From Fragilaria crotonensis (lineage: Eukaryota; Bacillariophyta; Fragilariophyceae; Fragilariales; Fragilariaceae), in the NCBI GenBank assembly GCA_022925895.1, contig JAKSYS010000278.1, positions 1-64,000 on the forward strand: a stretch of 64,000 nt of DNA, written 5' to 3'. Under the pieces are notes generated by a model. That model was not told where the DNA came from and did not search any database. It saw only the letters and a program-made list of their open reading frames with translations. A program made the translations under genes and the position numbers. Shown here piece by piece: positions 54,672 through 64,000 of this stretch (within the stretch, counting starts at the first letter, position 1; each line of letters starts with the position of its first letter).

Positions 54672-54673
54672 TA

Positions 54674-55050
54674 GATTTAATGCATAGATGACCTTGACAT
54701 GCTTTATCATTGAATCGATGCTGATCACGTATAGTTATTACTGCCACTGACGGTCCGGTCCGGCGTGCAGGAACAGTAACTTGAAGGTCGTATCCAAAGG
54801 ACGACAGTGAATGACCTACTTGTACCGTAGTACTGAGTAACGTATGATACAGAGCACTTTGAGAAACAAGTACCGGTACTACGAGTACTATGCATATGCT
54901 ATAGTTAAGCTTCATGTGCAACCAAGAAATGCTCGTCATACGTTTGGATCGAACGCGTCATCTGAGCATAGTTGCTGCAAGGGAGTAGAGGAATTCTCAG
55001 CACACCTGATCGACAGGACGATATCATCGCTCTGACCAGACGACAGCATT
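54674..55050. other. Intergenic region
   Basis: Upstream of the first member of the three-gene family. GTACCGGTACTACGAGTAC words near 54870. No gene. Confidence 0.35.
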
Positions 55051-55807
55051 ATGAACGCCTTTTCAGATGCTGTCCGGAAGACTCTCGGTGGAGATAATAG
55101 AGTTGTTCCTTGCGCTCTACCATTCGTAGATATCCAGCTGCTGCAGCTCATCCCAAACAGTCACATTCACGTGTCCGGCCTTCTTCGACGCAAGCGCGTG
55201 CTTACAAACCCCGGACACCCTTCTGATTCTCTCATCCGTTACGTTGCTGGCATTGCTGACGATGCCGCTCAACGACATGAACTTGAAAAGCTTGTCGTAG
55301 AAGCCGAATCTGGTATTTCATATAAGATTGCAATTAAGAGCATGACGGCGGGTTTCGATGCATTCATGCCATTACCTGATGCGGAACTCGCCAGCTTGGG
55401 CTTCAAGACTTTGAGGGGACACCAACTGGAAAATTGACTTCGGCGGTCGCCAAATTGAAAAGAAATCCGTTTCAATACGACGTTTGAATCACTTTTTACA
55501 GAGGAATCGCATCGATTGGAGTGATTTCATGCGTAACTTCGAGGGAGTGGTTACTGCACTCTACTTCGTCACCGGAGCGGTGACATATGTCGGAGATTCT
55601 AAGCTCGTTACTATCGGTGGAGTGCAATTGGATCCCACGCGAAATGGGACTGTCAGGATTAACGCTGGATGGCAATACACGGTGGAGGATGCTGATCAAG
55701 TCCGATTGTCCGAAACCGATCCCATGACGTGGATTATCGCCGTGGAATACCTACAGTTTAGACGAAGACCAGACAACAGAATCACGGTCGTCGATATTAG
55801 AAAGTAG
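55051..55807 (+). CDS. Unrecognised protein family, member A
   Basis: About 251 residues from the ATG at 55051 (MNAFSDAVRKTLGG), read across one frame break in the AAAA run at 55430-55433 (one A fewer gives LEIDFGGRQIEKKSVSI). Clearly related to members B (57830) and C (59128). Conserved points are VPC near residue 24, IQLLQLI, a short basic stretch then LxNPG, the block RQIEKKSVSI followed by LNHFLQR, VVTALYFVTG, TYVGDSKLVTIGG, and GWQYTVEDADQVRLSE then WIIAVEY. No signal peptide or membrane span. Secondary structure looks alpha/beta in the first half and mostly beta in the second. I do not recognise the family. It is followed by a partial pyruvate kinase, as member C is followed by the complete one. 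Confidence 0.7.
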
Positions 55808-56097
55808 GACGCTTGGCATATCCGATCACCAGTCACCATGATCGAAGATATGATTGACCTGGCGGCCAACCGACCGGTGATCAACATGTACATTGAAGCA
55901 CCTAATATGTATGAAGCAGGAGAACAAGCGGGTGCGGCAGGAGCGTTCAGCACCAATGCAGCGAAGAATATGGAGTAGACAGACAAATAAATTATTTCGC
56001 TTTGGACTTATATCGTGGCTTCCTGTCTTCTCGCTGCTGGAGCTACGGATGTCCAATGATGATCGAAAGAAACATACTTCATAGTCCAATTCACAGG

Positions 56098-57075
56098 TTC
56101 TAGGACAAAGCACTTCACGACAAAAGCAGAGACACGAACAGAATTTGATTAAAATGTTAGTCTGGTCCCACATGTACATAACGCTTCCATGGCATGCCAG
56201 CAGTTGCAACACGAGCTGTTGGTTTCATCATTCGACATGCACCAATTTCATAGTGGCTGTATCATGCTGTGTGTCCACGTCCACATAGACAACCGAATCT
56301 CCCACCTTGACGAATCCCAATTTCTTCGCATCCTCCACTGCCTCCTCCAACGAACCCGTCCCAACAATGGGATGGATTCCACGATAAATCATCAACTGCC
56401 GTCCCAATTTGGCATTGTCACAAAAGCACAAAATGGGCACTTGTGGTCGGTACGCACTCACGAGTGCGGGAAGAGTCCCATCCTTGAGCGTCGAAACCAA
56501 AATGGCCGTGGCCTGTTGGGTATCCGCGGCCGTGACGGCCGCCTTGGCAATGGCACCCATGAAAGAGGCGTCAGGAGCCTCGAATCGTCGGACCGATGCA
56601 CCGCCCACACCACCCTCGGACGCGTACCGTTCAGCACTCAAGATAATGTCATTCATGATTTTGACGGATTCAACAGGATACTTGCCCTTGGCAGTTTCTC
56701 CCGACAGCATGACACAGTCGGCACCATCGTAAATGGCATTCGTCACGTCTGCAACTTCAGCGCGAGTGGGACGAGGATTTTTGGCCATACTTTCCAACAT
56801 TTGAGTGGCCACAATGACGGGTTTGCCAACAGACTTGCAGGCAGCCACCATTTCCTTTTGGGCGTTGGTCACTTGCTGCAATGGGAGTTCGACACCCAAA
56901 TCACCACGTGCCACCATGATGCCGTCACTGGCCTCGAGAATGGCTCCAATTCTCATTTAGCGATTCAATTTTGGAAGTCGGGCCTTCCCAATTCCTGACC
57001 GTTCTTTGAATATGCCACATTTTATATCCTTCTTGTCATTTTCCTTCTCCTTGTCGGACATGTTGGGATGAATCA
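56098..57075 (-). pseudogene. Partial pyruvate kinase copy (C-terminal half)
   Basis: An open frame of 242 residues at 56228-56956 is nearly identical to the C-terminal half of the complete gene ([20 protein letters not shown] onward through [27 protein letters not shown] and [12 protein letters not shown] to MKLVHVE). The 3' flank from 56098 is also almost identical to that from 60225. Beyond 56956 the match continues in eroded pieces to about 57075 and then ends, so the substrate-binding N-terminal half and most of the barrel are absent. The preserved frame with mostly silent differences suggests a young duplication or gene conversion. It could not make an active kinase. Confidence 0.85.
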
Positions 57076-57829
57076 AAGTTCAAGACTCAAGGGACGATCA
57101 TAGACTTGGCGGCGGCGAGATACATATCGTGTCAGTCTCTAAGATACCGTCGTATTCATCATGCGAAAGTGGGCACCCCAGTTTGGTCCGTCATGAACAT
57201 TCGAATTGGATCTAAGACTTGTCTTGCCTACGGTGGACCCTCCCATTGCTTTGATTCGTCGGCAGAAAGGACATGGTCATGGACAGGCTGACGAGGATCT
57301 TGTTGGGGCTTTGATCAGGGGTGCAAATGGAATAAAACGGGCAACGATGAGGAACTGTGGGGATGGCAGGAGCGTGCTCGCGCGAAATCGCTGATGACGA
57401 TAAAGCAGAAGATTAAGTGATTTATGCTTTCCCGTACATCATACGATATGTTGCCCTTCTGAAGGAGCGGCGATGTCAAACAACGTTTCTTCCAGATCGT
57501 AGAAGAATCCTACCTCATCATGCAATTTAGACCGGCTTTGGCTCGCACAAGCTGTTAGTCACACAAAAAGAACCACGAACATAACTTAAATGAGATCCGG
57601 CTCTATTACGCAACACTTCCGTGTGACCACCAGTCAACACCACTGTCGGTCAGTTCACGAGGTTAAATGCATGGGTTACAAAGGATTATCGGAGTATTCT
57701 GCGGAGTCTCGGTTTTATTTTCTCAACGCATCGTCATTGTACATGCTGGTCGCGCTCAGGTGACCGCGTGGCGAACCAAAGCTTTGATCATGGTGAATGG
57801 TCATCAGATACACAAAGCTTCCAACTTTT
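57076..57829. other. Intergenic region
   Basis: No supported gene between the pyruvate kinase fragment and family member B. Confidence 0.4.
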
Positions 57830-58651
57830 CTAAGTTGCTTCAATCCTTATTAGGTTTCCACCACCTCCTTCTCGTTTCACATCTTCCAGTTGTCGATACT
57901 CAATAGCGATTATCCATTCACGCGGGTTGGTTTCGGAAAGGACAACTTTTCCCGCGTCCATTACAGTGTATTTCCATCCCTCGCCAAGAGGCCCCGTTGT
58001 CGCGGGGACTAAGTGCTCTCCACCAATAGTAGCGAGCTTGGCATCTCCTGTCAACGTCAACTCTGCACTGACGGAGTAGATAGCAGTAACCACTGCCTTG
58101 ACGTCAATTGAATCGCGCCTCCAAGTGACGCCATATTTGTTCAGGAATTTTGTCAATCCTATCATTGACACCGATTTCTTCTTGATTCCGCCTTTGCCGA
58201 AGGACGGTCTCCAACGGTCGTCACTATTCATTTCCAAGCCGACGTTGGCAAGATCGTCATTTGTTAGTGGACAGGAAGCGTATAAACGTGACGTAATTGC
58301 AGCCGACTGTGTCACGTCCGACGCTTGTATATACTGCACACCTGCATTGTTGACAATGCATTCAAGTTCATCTTTCTGGATGTCATTAACGTATGAGATA
58401 AGAGTGCCATGGCTCCCGGGATTCTTGAGCACGGCCTTGCGCTTAAAAAGGCCGCGCTCCTCCACGTCGCGGTGTTCGATGACCTGCAGCAGCTCAATAC
58501 TGGTGCGCGGTCGGCTGCATGGTACGGCTGACTTAACAGCCCTACCGGCAACGTTTGAGAAGTCGTCGGAGTGCTCAAATGAATAGATGTCATTAAAGAG
58601 CGCTGTATCCGCACTGTCAGTAACCCCTTTCTCTCGAATGTTTAGCAGCAT
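57830..58651 (-). CDS. Unrecognised protein family, member B
   Basis: Uninterrupted 273-residue frame from the ATG at 58651 (MLLNIREKGVTDSADTALF). It has an N-terminal extension of about 35 residues compared with A and C, then VPCSRPRTSIELLQVIEH, LKNPGSHGTLISYV, a middle helix region, GGIKKKSVSMIGLTKFLNKY, AVVTAIYSVSAELTLTGD, KLATIGGEHL, GWKYTVMDAGKVVLSETNP and WIIAIEYRQLE. Closest to C by eye. No signal peptide, no membrane span, no catalytic motif that I can name. It is on the opposite strand to A and C and lies between them. Confidence 0.75.
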   Translation of the reverse strand: MLLNIREKGVTDSADTALFNDIYSFEHSDDFSNVAGRAVKSAVPCSRPRTSIELLQVIEHRDVEERGLFKRKAVLKNPGSHGTLISYVNDIQKDELECIVNNAGVQYIQASDVTQSAAITSRLYASCPLTNDDLANVGLEMNSDDRWRPSFGKGGIKKKSVSMIGLTKFLNKYGVTWRRDSIDVKAVVTAIYSVSAELTLTGDAKLATIGGEHLVPATTGPLGEGWKYTVMDAGKVVLSETNPREWIIAIEYRQLEDVKREGGGGNLIRIEAT

Positions 58652-59127
58652 TTTCCTTCGAATATTGTTTTGCCTTTCGGTAACGAAAATCCAGTTTCAA
58701 ATATTCTGATCAAACGTTCGATAGTTTAGCGATGGTGCTGTGCGAACTCGCGGAGTGTTGCATGGGGTTCATGTCCGCAACAAAATTTTCGGTCTACGTA
58801 TTGTAACTTCAAGTTCGGATCAAATAACGGGCGGAACTTCAAGTTCGGTCTGAACCCACCGAAGTATCTTCTCTCTATTCAACTACTATGCATGCAAGTA
58901 TACTTGTCGTTTCTCGTACTCTGGACTCTGGGGGACGTGGTAACAAGTACCCTCTACGGCAGACTGCACTTGTTGGATCGAAGATAGATTGAAAGTATGC
59001 GTACGGAGTACGCGAGTTCACGACGTATACCAGTTATCAAAACACTAGGAACTGTACCCTTTAAAAACGAAAGAAATTGGAACTTTTGTTTGTGGACAGG
59101 CCGCAACGACAACTAGATCTGCACGTT
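58652..59127. other. Divergent region between family members B and C
   Basis: A tandem pair of AACTTCAAGTTCGG[AT]-type words at 58805-58850. No gene. Could hold a shared two-way promoter. Confidence 0.4.
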
Positions 59128-59889
59128 ATGTGGGGCAGAGACTCCTTTCCAAATGCTGTCCGCGGCGCTACCCAAGCTGGCGTACCTTGCGTTCGACCAT
59201 TCACAGATATCCAGCTCTTGCAGTTCATCGAACATGGCCACGTGGACTGGTACGGCTTCTATCATCAGACGCACGTGCTCAATAACCCCGGAAATCGCAA
59301 TGACACTCTCATCACGTACGTTGACGGTGACGACCAAAAAGAAGAACTTCAAGAACTTGTCAGTGATGCCGGTGTACACATTTTACAAGCTTTGAACGTG
59401 ACACAAGCAGCTGCCTCAAAAGCGGGTTTATACGCATCCAGCCCATTGGAAGCAACCACGCTTTCCAGCATCGGCTTGAAGGTGACGAGTGACGTTAGTT
59501 GGAGCCTCACTTTCGGCAATGGCCGAATACAGAAGAAATCGGTATCAATTATGGGATTGTCCAAATTCCTGAACAAATATGGCATCACGTGGTGCCCCGA
59601 TACAATTAACTTCAAGGCGATGGTAACTGCTATCTACTCGGTGACAGGAGGTTTGACGTATACAGGAGATGCCAAGCTCGTTACTTCTGGTGGAGGGCAA
59701 TTGCGCCCCACACCTACTGGACCTGTTAACGTTAACGCGGGATGGGAATACACTCTAACCAATTCCGGAAAAGTCGTCCTGTCCGAAATCAATCCACATG
59801 AATGGATAATCGCCATCGAGTACCGAAAGTTGGAACAAGGAAGGAGAACTGGAGGAACTGGCAACAAGATAAGGATAGTGAGAACTTAA
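59128..59889 (+). CDS. Unrecognised protein family, member C
   Basis: 253 residues from the ATG at 59128 (MWGRDSFPNAVRGATQAG), uninterrupted. It shows the whole family pattern: VPCVRPFTDIQLLQFIEHG, LNNPGNRNDTLITYVDG, EELQELVSDAGVHILQALN, NGRIQKKSVSIMGLSKFLNK, MVTAIYSVTGGLTYTGDAKL, GWEYTLTNSGKVVLSEINP and WIIAIEYRKLEQ, ending in a Gly/Arg-rich tail. The second half, with alternating hydrophobic residues and G-W-x-Y-T, looks like a beta domain. Cytosolic by lack of signal. Convergent with the complete pyruvate kinase gene 470 bases on. Confidence 0.78.
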   Translation: MWGRDSFPNAVRGATQAGVPCVRPFTDIQLLQFIEHGHVDWYGFYHQTHVLNNPGNRNDTLITYVDGDDQKEELQELVSDAGVHILQALNVTQAAASKAGLYASSPLEATTLSSIGLKVTSDVSWSLTFGNGRIQKKSVSIMGLSKFLNKYGITWCPDTINFKAMVTAIYSVTGGLTYTGDAKLVTSGGGQLRPTPTGPVNVNAGWEYTLTNSGKVVLSEINPHEWIIAIEYRKLEQGRRTGGTGNKIRIVRT

Positions 59890-60224
59890 AAGGATGAAGT
59901 TTCACGGTACAGAGCTGATCCTCGTTGACCACAAGCGAAGCCACGGATGGCCGCCAACCGACCTCTGGTTAGTTCCCGGAGTATGTAATAATGACAATGA
60001 GTTATAACGAAACACAGAATAATGTATGCATACTGCATACTCCATCCAGTCTGCAACAAGTGGACGGCGGGAGGACGTGCCCGCGCGACACCGGCAACGA
60101 AGGTGCAAGGGACACAACGTAGATAGATGTTCGCGGTCTCGCTTCGCTCCCTGAGAGAGCGACGATTTCACATAATGCGTCTTCGGGGTCATTCGAAACC
60201 CACCTCACAAACCCATTTAGATCG
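59890..60224. other. Spacer between family member C and pyruvate kinase
   Basis: Faintly similar to the spacer 55808-56097 in the other unit (GGCGGCCAACCGACC against GGCCGCCAACCGACC). No gene. Confidence 0.4.
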
Positions 60225-60357
60225 GCTCTAGAGGACAAAGCAGTTCACGACAAAAGCGGAGACACGAACAGAATTTGATTAACATGTTAGTCTGGTCCCA
60301 CATGTACATAACGCTTCCATGGCATGCCAGCAGTTGCAACACGAGCTGTTGGTTTCA

Positions 60358-62034
60358 TCATTCGACATGCACCAATTTCATAGTGGCAGTATCATGCTGT
60401 GTGTCCACGTCCACATAGACAACCGAATCTCCCACCTTGACGAATCCCAATTTCTTCGCATCCTCCACTGCCTCCTCCAACGACCCCGTCCCAACAATGG
60501 GATGGATTCCACGATAAATCATCAACTGCCGTCCCAATTTGGCATTGTCGCAAAAGCACAAAATGGGAACTTGTGGTCGGTACGCACTGACGAGTGCAGG
60601 AAGAGTCCCATCCTTGAGCGTTGACACCAAAATGGCTGTGGCCTGTTGGGTATCCGCGGCCGTGACGGCAGCCTTGGCAATGGCACCCATGAAGGAGGCG
60701 TCAGGAGCCTCGAATCGTCGGACGGATGCACCGCCCACACCACCTTCGGACGCGTACCGTTCAGCACTCAAGATAATGTCATTCATGATTTTGACAGATT
60801 CGACAGGATACTTGCCCTTGGCAGTTTCTCCCGACAGCATGACACAGTCGGCACCATCGTAAATGGCATTCGTCACGTCTGCAACTTCAGCGCGAGTGGG
60901 ACGAGGGTTTTTGGCCATACTTTCCAACATTTGAGTGGCCACAATGACGGGTTTGCCAACGGAATTGCAGGCGGCCACCATTTCCTTTTGGGCGTTGGTA
61001 ACTTGCTGCAATGGAAGTTCAACACCCAAATCACCACGTGCCACCATGATGCCGTCGCTGGCCTCGAGAATGGCGTCGAAATTGGCCAATCCAGAGAGGG
61101 ATTCAATTTTGAAATGAGCAATGGTCGGAGTGCAGTGTCGGGCCATCCCAATTCTTGAGCGCATTTCTCAATGTGTTCTCGGATTTGATGAACTCCAGCG
61201 GCCGTCTGGACAAACGAGGCCGCCACGTAGTCAATATCCTTGGTCATTCCGTATTTGATATCATTCTTATCCTTGTCCGACATGGCAGGAATGTCATCCG
61301 TGTTGGCACCAGGCAGATTGACTCCGGCACGCGATCTCAATTCTCCCGAATTTGCAATTTCACAAACAACGTCGGTTCCGACAATTTGTCTCACGACGAG
61401 AGAAATCGCTCCATCGTCCAACAAGACGCGCATTCCTGGTTCAACTGCCTTGTGCAAATTACGATAATCAATGTACAGATGCGTGTCAGTCGAACCCGCA
61501 TCACGTCGTTCATCCGTCGTTTGGAGTGTCAAGGTATGGCCCTGTTGAAGATGGATGGTTTCATGACCACTCACATCATGTGCCAATTTGCCCGATCGAA
61601 TTTCGGGTCCCTTGGTATCCAAAAGTACAGCACGGAGATTAATGCCACTGTGTTCGGGATCGCGCATCGAATGACGACCACGACATTGTTTGAGATTGGA
61701 TGTGCGCAATTCGACTTCTTCGACTGTGGCGTGGGAGAAATTGAGACGCATGATGCGCATGCCGGCGTTCACAACCTGTTGGAGGACGGGAAGCTGTTCG
61801 CTGGTGGGACCAATCGTTGCCACGATTTTGGTCAATTTGGGAGCGTAGGCAGTGGGAGATTCATCGAGCTGGCCGGATGGATCAGGAAGGTGGAATTTTG
61901 TAGAAAGAGGGGCCGAATGAAGAAGTGAGGTCGAGTAAGAAGAACGCGCTGGCGCTTGGTATGTTGAGAGCCTTGATGTTGAGAGTCGCTGCGCGGGTCG
62001 TTGTTGTTCTGGCGACTTGGCGGAGAGAAATCAT
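60358..62034 (-). CDS. PYK: Pyruvate kinase, probably mitochondrial
   Basis: Catalyses phosphoenolpyruvate + ADP to pyruvate + ATP. About 560 residues read across two frame breaks. The core starts [14 protein letters not shown] (61840), with [18 protein letters not shown], then the lid domain, [16 protein letters not shown], and [31 protein letters not shown], the pyruvate kinase signature with catalytic Lys and metal Glu/Asp. The C-terminal domain has [17 protein letters not shown] and [10 protein letters not shown]. The frame changes in the T4 run at 61107-61110, where one more base restores ISKIESLSG. Upstream, an ATG at 62034 begins [19 protein letters not shown], a mitochondrial-type presequence, joined to the core frame by a second one-base break near 61950-61990. 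Targeting is therefore an inference. Confidence 0.88.
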
Positions 62035-62690
62035 AGTGTGCATCATGCTGAATTATTACCACCGGTTGTAACACTGTAAACAGTAAGACCAACAGCGTAA
62101 GTGTGAGCAGGTGGGAGATCGATTGATGAGAATGAGATTGCCGATGGCCAGAAAGCTGATTCCGATGCAGATAGATTCGCATCTGAATCCCTTTCTTCAA
62201 ACGAACGGTTCGCAAGCGAGCTCCAGGAAGATTATTATGGTCAAGGATAAACTCTTGTCCATTTGTCTGTGCATGTACGCGCGCACGAAGCACAAGACGC
62301 TCGACAGACAAAGGGAGTGATTTTAGATAAGACAGTAAGCGAATGCGACAGTAAGGCGATCTCACCTACTGTTACTGCACTTACCGTCTACTCGTTACGG
62401 AGTGTCACACTTACGGCTCTATGTACTAGGACTATTCGACATTGTACGGTATATGATACAAGTACATGCCGATGGGAAACACATGCTTTCGGATGTAAAA
62501 ATTGCTCACTTGCTTTGCAACTGATCGATTTGATTGAATGCGGTGATGATACCTGTTCATTTTTTTGCTAGGGGTTAGCCATTAGACTGATAAAGTATGA
62601 GGGGAACTTTGGGAAAGTTTAATATGGAGAAAGTTCCAAAAATAACGGAGTACATCGGTGCACTTCCATCTTCCATTTGAAATCGTGCCA
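62035..62690. other. Intergenic region
   Basis: 5' flank of pyruvate kinase and 3' flank of the fascin-like gene. No supported gene. Confidence 0.4.
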
Positions 62691-63510
62691 TTACTTGAAT
62701 TTCCAATGCTCCCAATCTTGTGCATGTGGCATTAAACGAACTGTACCGTCAGGCCATGCAGACAGATACGTGCCATGAACTGATCTGAAAGTCATGCTAC
62801 CGTCACCATATTCTCTTTGAATCCACTCTTCATAGGTCTTGGAGTGTGGCATGAACTTCACAGTCCCATCAGGCCACGCAGATAAAAACAATCCGTTGGC
62901 CTCGAAACGGAAAACGAGCTTCCCGTCGCGTAGTCGCGTTAAACGAAACGTCGAGCTTTGGCCAGATGTACTCAGCAATGTAGCAATGTTAACTGGCTTT
63001 ACAGAAAGGTAGGTGTGATGAATGATAGAAAACAAGCTGGCAGCGCCAAGGTCAGTCTGCAATACCCTGTTGTCATCGGCATGTCTGATGGACTTCGTAT
63101 CGTTTCGCCCTTCGAAGAGCAGTCCCTTGTCTACGAGCTCCTGCGCTACTTCCGGTCCGTGGTCCTCGAGGATGGACTTAAAGTCCCGAACATTGTCGCC
63201 TTCGATAAGCTTGGTTCCTCCAGCTTTGCCTCCTCCTGCACCTCCAAGAGGCCCGGTCGTGTTGATCCCTTTCCCGGCACGAATGCCACCACGAGTCTGG
63301 TAGATGAATCGAAGTTAGAAAAACGTACATGATTTGTAATCAATAACGGGAGAATGAACAAGTTGGATAGGATGTCGGTGCACTTTGATTTTCTTTCATG
63401 TTGTTACAACTCACGTTGTTGGCATGGCCTCGAGCAAGAGTTGCACCAACCGCCGCGATGGAGAGAGTCAAGAAGGATAGAAAGAACGCTGCTACCGAAG
63501 TGACTTTCAT
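62691..63510 (-). CDS. Secreted fascin-like beta-trefoil protein, two exons
   Basis: Exon 1 is 63415-63510 and exon 2 is 62691-63296, with a 118-bp phase-0 intron (GTGAGT...CCAG); 233 residues. The N-terminus MKVTSVAAFFLSFLTLSIAA is a signal peptide. A Gly-rich linker (GPLGGAGGGKAGG) and a helical DNVRDFKSILEDHGPEVAQE segment precede a C-terminal domain with two close repeats: GLFLSAWPDGTVKFMPHS and GTYLSAWPDGTVRLMPHA, each followed by an aromatic E-x-W. The G-x-[YF]-L-S-A-x-x-D-G-x-[VI] pattern is that of fascin-like/beta-trefoil folds, which bind actin in the cytosol but carbohydrates when secreted. Given the signal peptide, an extracellular glycan-binding role is more likely. Confidence 0.75.
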
Positions 63511-64000
63511 GCCTTCATCTATTTTGTGCTGAAAGTAAATCTCAGATCTTGGTTGATAAACAAGCGTTGCGTATCCCTCTCTTAATGGTGTACAACGACG
63601 AAAAAAGTTGTTCCGTGCAACACGTAGTAACTCTCAGCTGAGATAAAACATTAACAACAGGACAATACGTGTTGTGTCGCATTTCGGTCCTTTAGATTTA
63701 ACATGGCAAAATGTCCCATATGCCCACGTTCATGGATGCCGCGACATAAACGAAGGTGCTTTTCACGTGTGATGGTGGAGCAAGCCGATCATACTGTACG
63801 TCATAAGGGCACTCAAGATCATGGGACATTGGCATTGATCAATTGCGCAAGACCGAATCGAGACGATTCTTCCCTTTCATCGATGAGAGGAGTATTCCTC
63901 GATGTCGAGACTTCGTCCATATGACAAAAAGGACTTGATCTTCGAATTCTGTACCGTAGAAATGTTTCTCGACATAAATTTATGTCAATTCTTTGTCTGT
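63511..64000. other. Window end without a firm gene
   Basis: A 73-codon frame at 63703-63924 starts MAKCPICPRSWMPRHKRRC, with a C-x2-C plus H/C pattern that could be one small zinc finger. It is short and alone, and I cannot support it as a gene. Confidence 0.35.

Noticed and set aside
61832-62365. 177-codon minus-strand frame overlapping the pyruvate kinase start
   Set aside because: Shadow frame without domain. The mitochondrial-like presequence from 62034 in another frame leads into the kinase better.
63703-63924. 73-codon frame with a C-x2-C and H/C pattern
   Set aside because: Too short and isolated to support as a gene; one possible zinc finger is not enough.
1-64000. tRNA, rRNA or CRISPR arrays
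   Set aside because: I looked for cloverleaf-like words with GTTCRANNC boxes and for regular spacer arrays and saw none I could support by eye. A tRNAscan-SE run would be decisive.

Overview
The window looks like nuclear DNA of a diatom or a close relative, most likely a pennate diatom. Several predicted proteins begin with an ER-type signal peptide followed at the cleavage site by an A-F-x-P type motif (AFVAP, AFVP, ASAF), the bipartite plastid-targeting signal of algae with secondary red plastids. Other support: few, short introns (84-128 bp, GT...AG), an LSM8 gene with a tiny first exon, a plant/archaeal-type TOP6B, diatom-style PPR and secreted proteins, and intergenic DNA crowded with short palindromic words built on GTAC and CTCCAG/CTCCGAG. 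Species cannot be told from this alone.

Layout. 0.7-12.7 kb: plastid-type fatty acid desaturase (+), a large lysine/arginine/serine-rich repeat membrane protein (-), a 430-bp hAT-type MITE, a MEMO/LigB-like protein (-), a plastid YGGT (Ycf19-like) protein (-), and a membrane-anchored glycosyltransferase (-). 13-26 kb: CLC chloride transporter (+); two paralogous SGNH-like membrane proteins on opposite strands flanking a plastid PPR protein; a small secreted protein; a plastid DUF1295/ICMT-like enzyme. 26-36 kb: LSM8, a SLOG-like Rossmann protein, a securin-like small protein, a three-exon GT8 glycosyltransferase, a secreted proteasome-alpha-like protein and a short-chain dehydrogenase. 36.6-41.5 kb: TOP6B and ClpB/HSP101, convergent. 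41.7-54.7 kb: a transposon cluster, namely a 4.2-kb PIF/Harbinger element, a piggyBac-like element, a Harbinger deletion derivative, an orphan element with TA target duplications, a fossil Ty1/copia 3' part and a 343-bp MITE. 55-62 kb: three members of an unrecognised protein family interleaved with a full and a partial pyruvate kinase gene. 62.7-63.5 kb: a secreted fascin-like protein.

Two themes run through the window. First, about a dozen genes and transposases have their reading frame broken by exactly one base, mostly in short homopolymers, while the protein continues sensibly in the next frame. This points to residual sequencing indels rather than mass pseudogenisation, so gene models here should be read across these points. 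Second, three minus-strand genes (DUF1295, SDR, pyruvate kinase) each have a decayed copy of their 3' end lying to the left, with one or more other genes in between: the footprint of repeated partial tandem duplications.

Pathway links: the plastid set (desaturase, YGGT protein, PPR, DUF1295) serves plastid membranes and RNA; the glycosyltransferases and SGNH-like proteins are probable Golgi/secretory glycan enzymes; LSM8 belongs to spliceosomal U6, TOP6B to DNA topology, and ClpB to protein disaggregation. Nothing marks a classical gene cluster. The best candidates for undescribed biology are the three-member family at 55-60 kb, the secreted proteasome-alpha-like protein, and the piggyBac-like element with a non-TTAA target.
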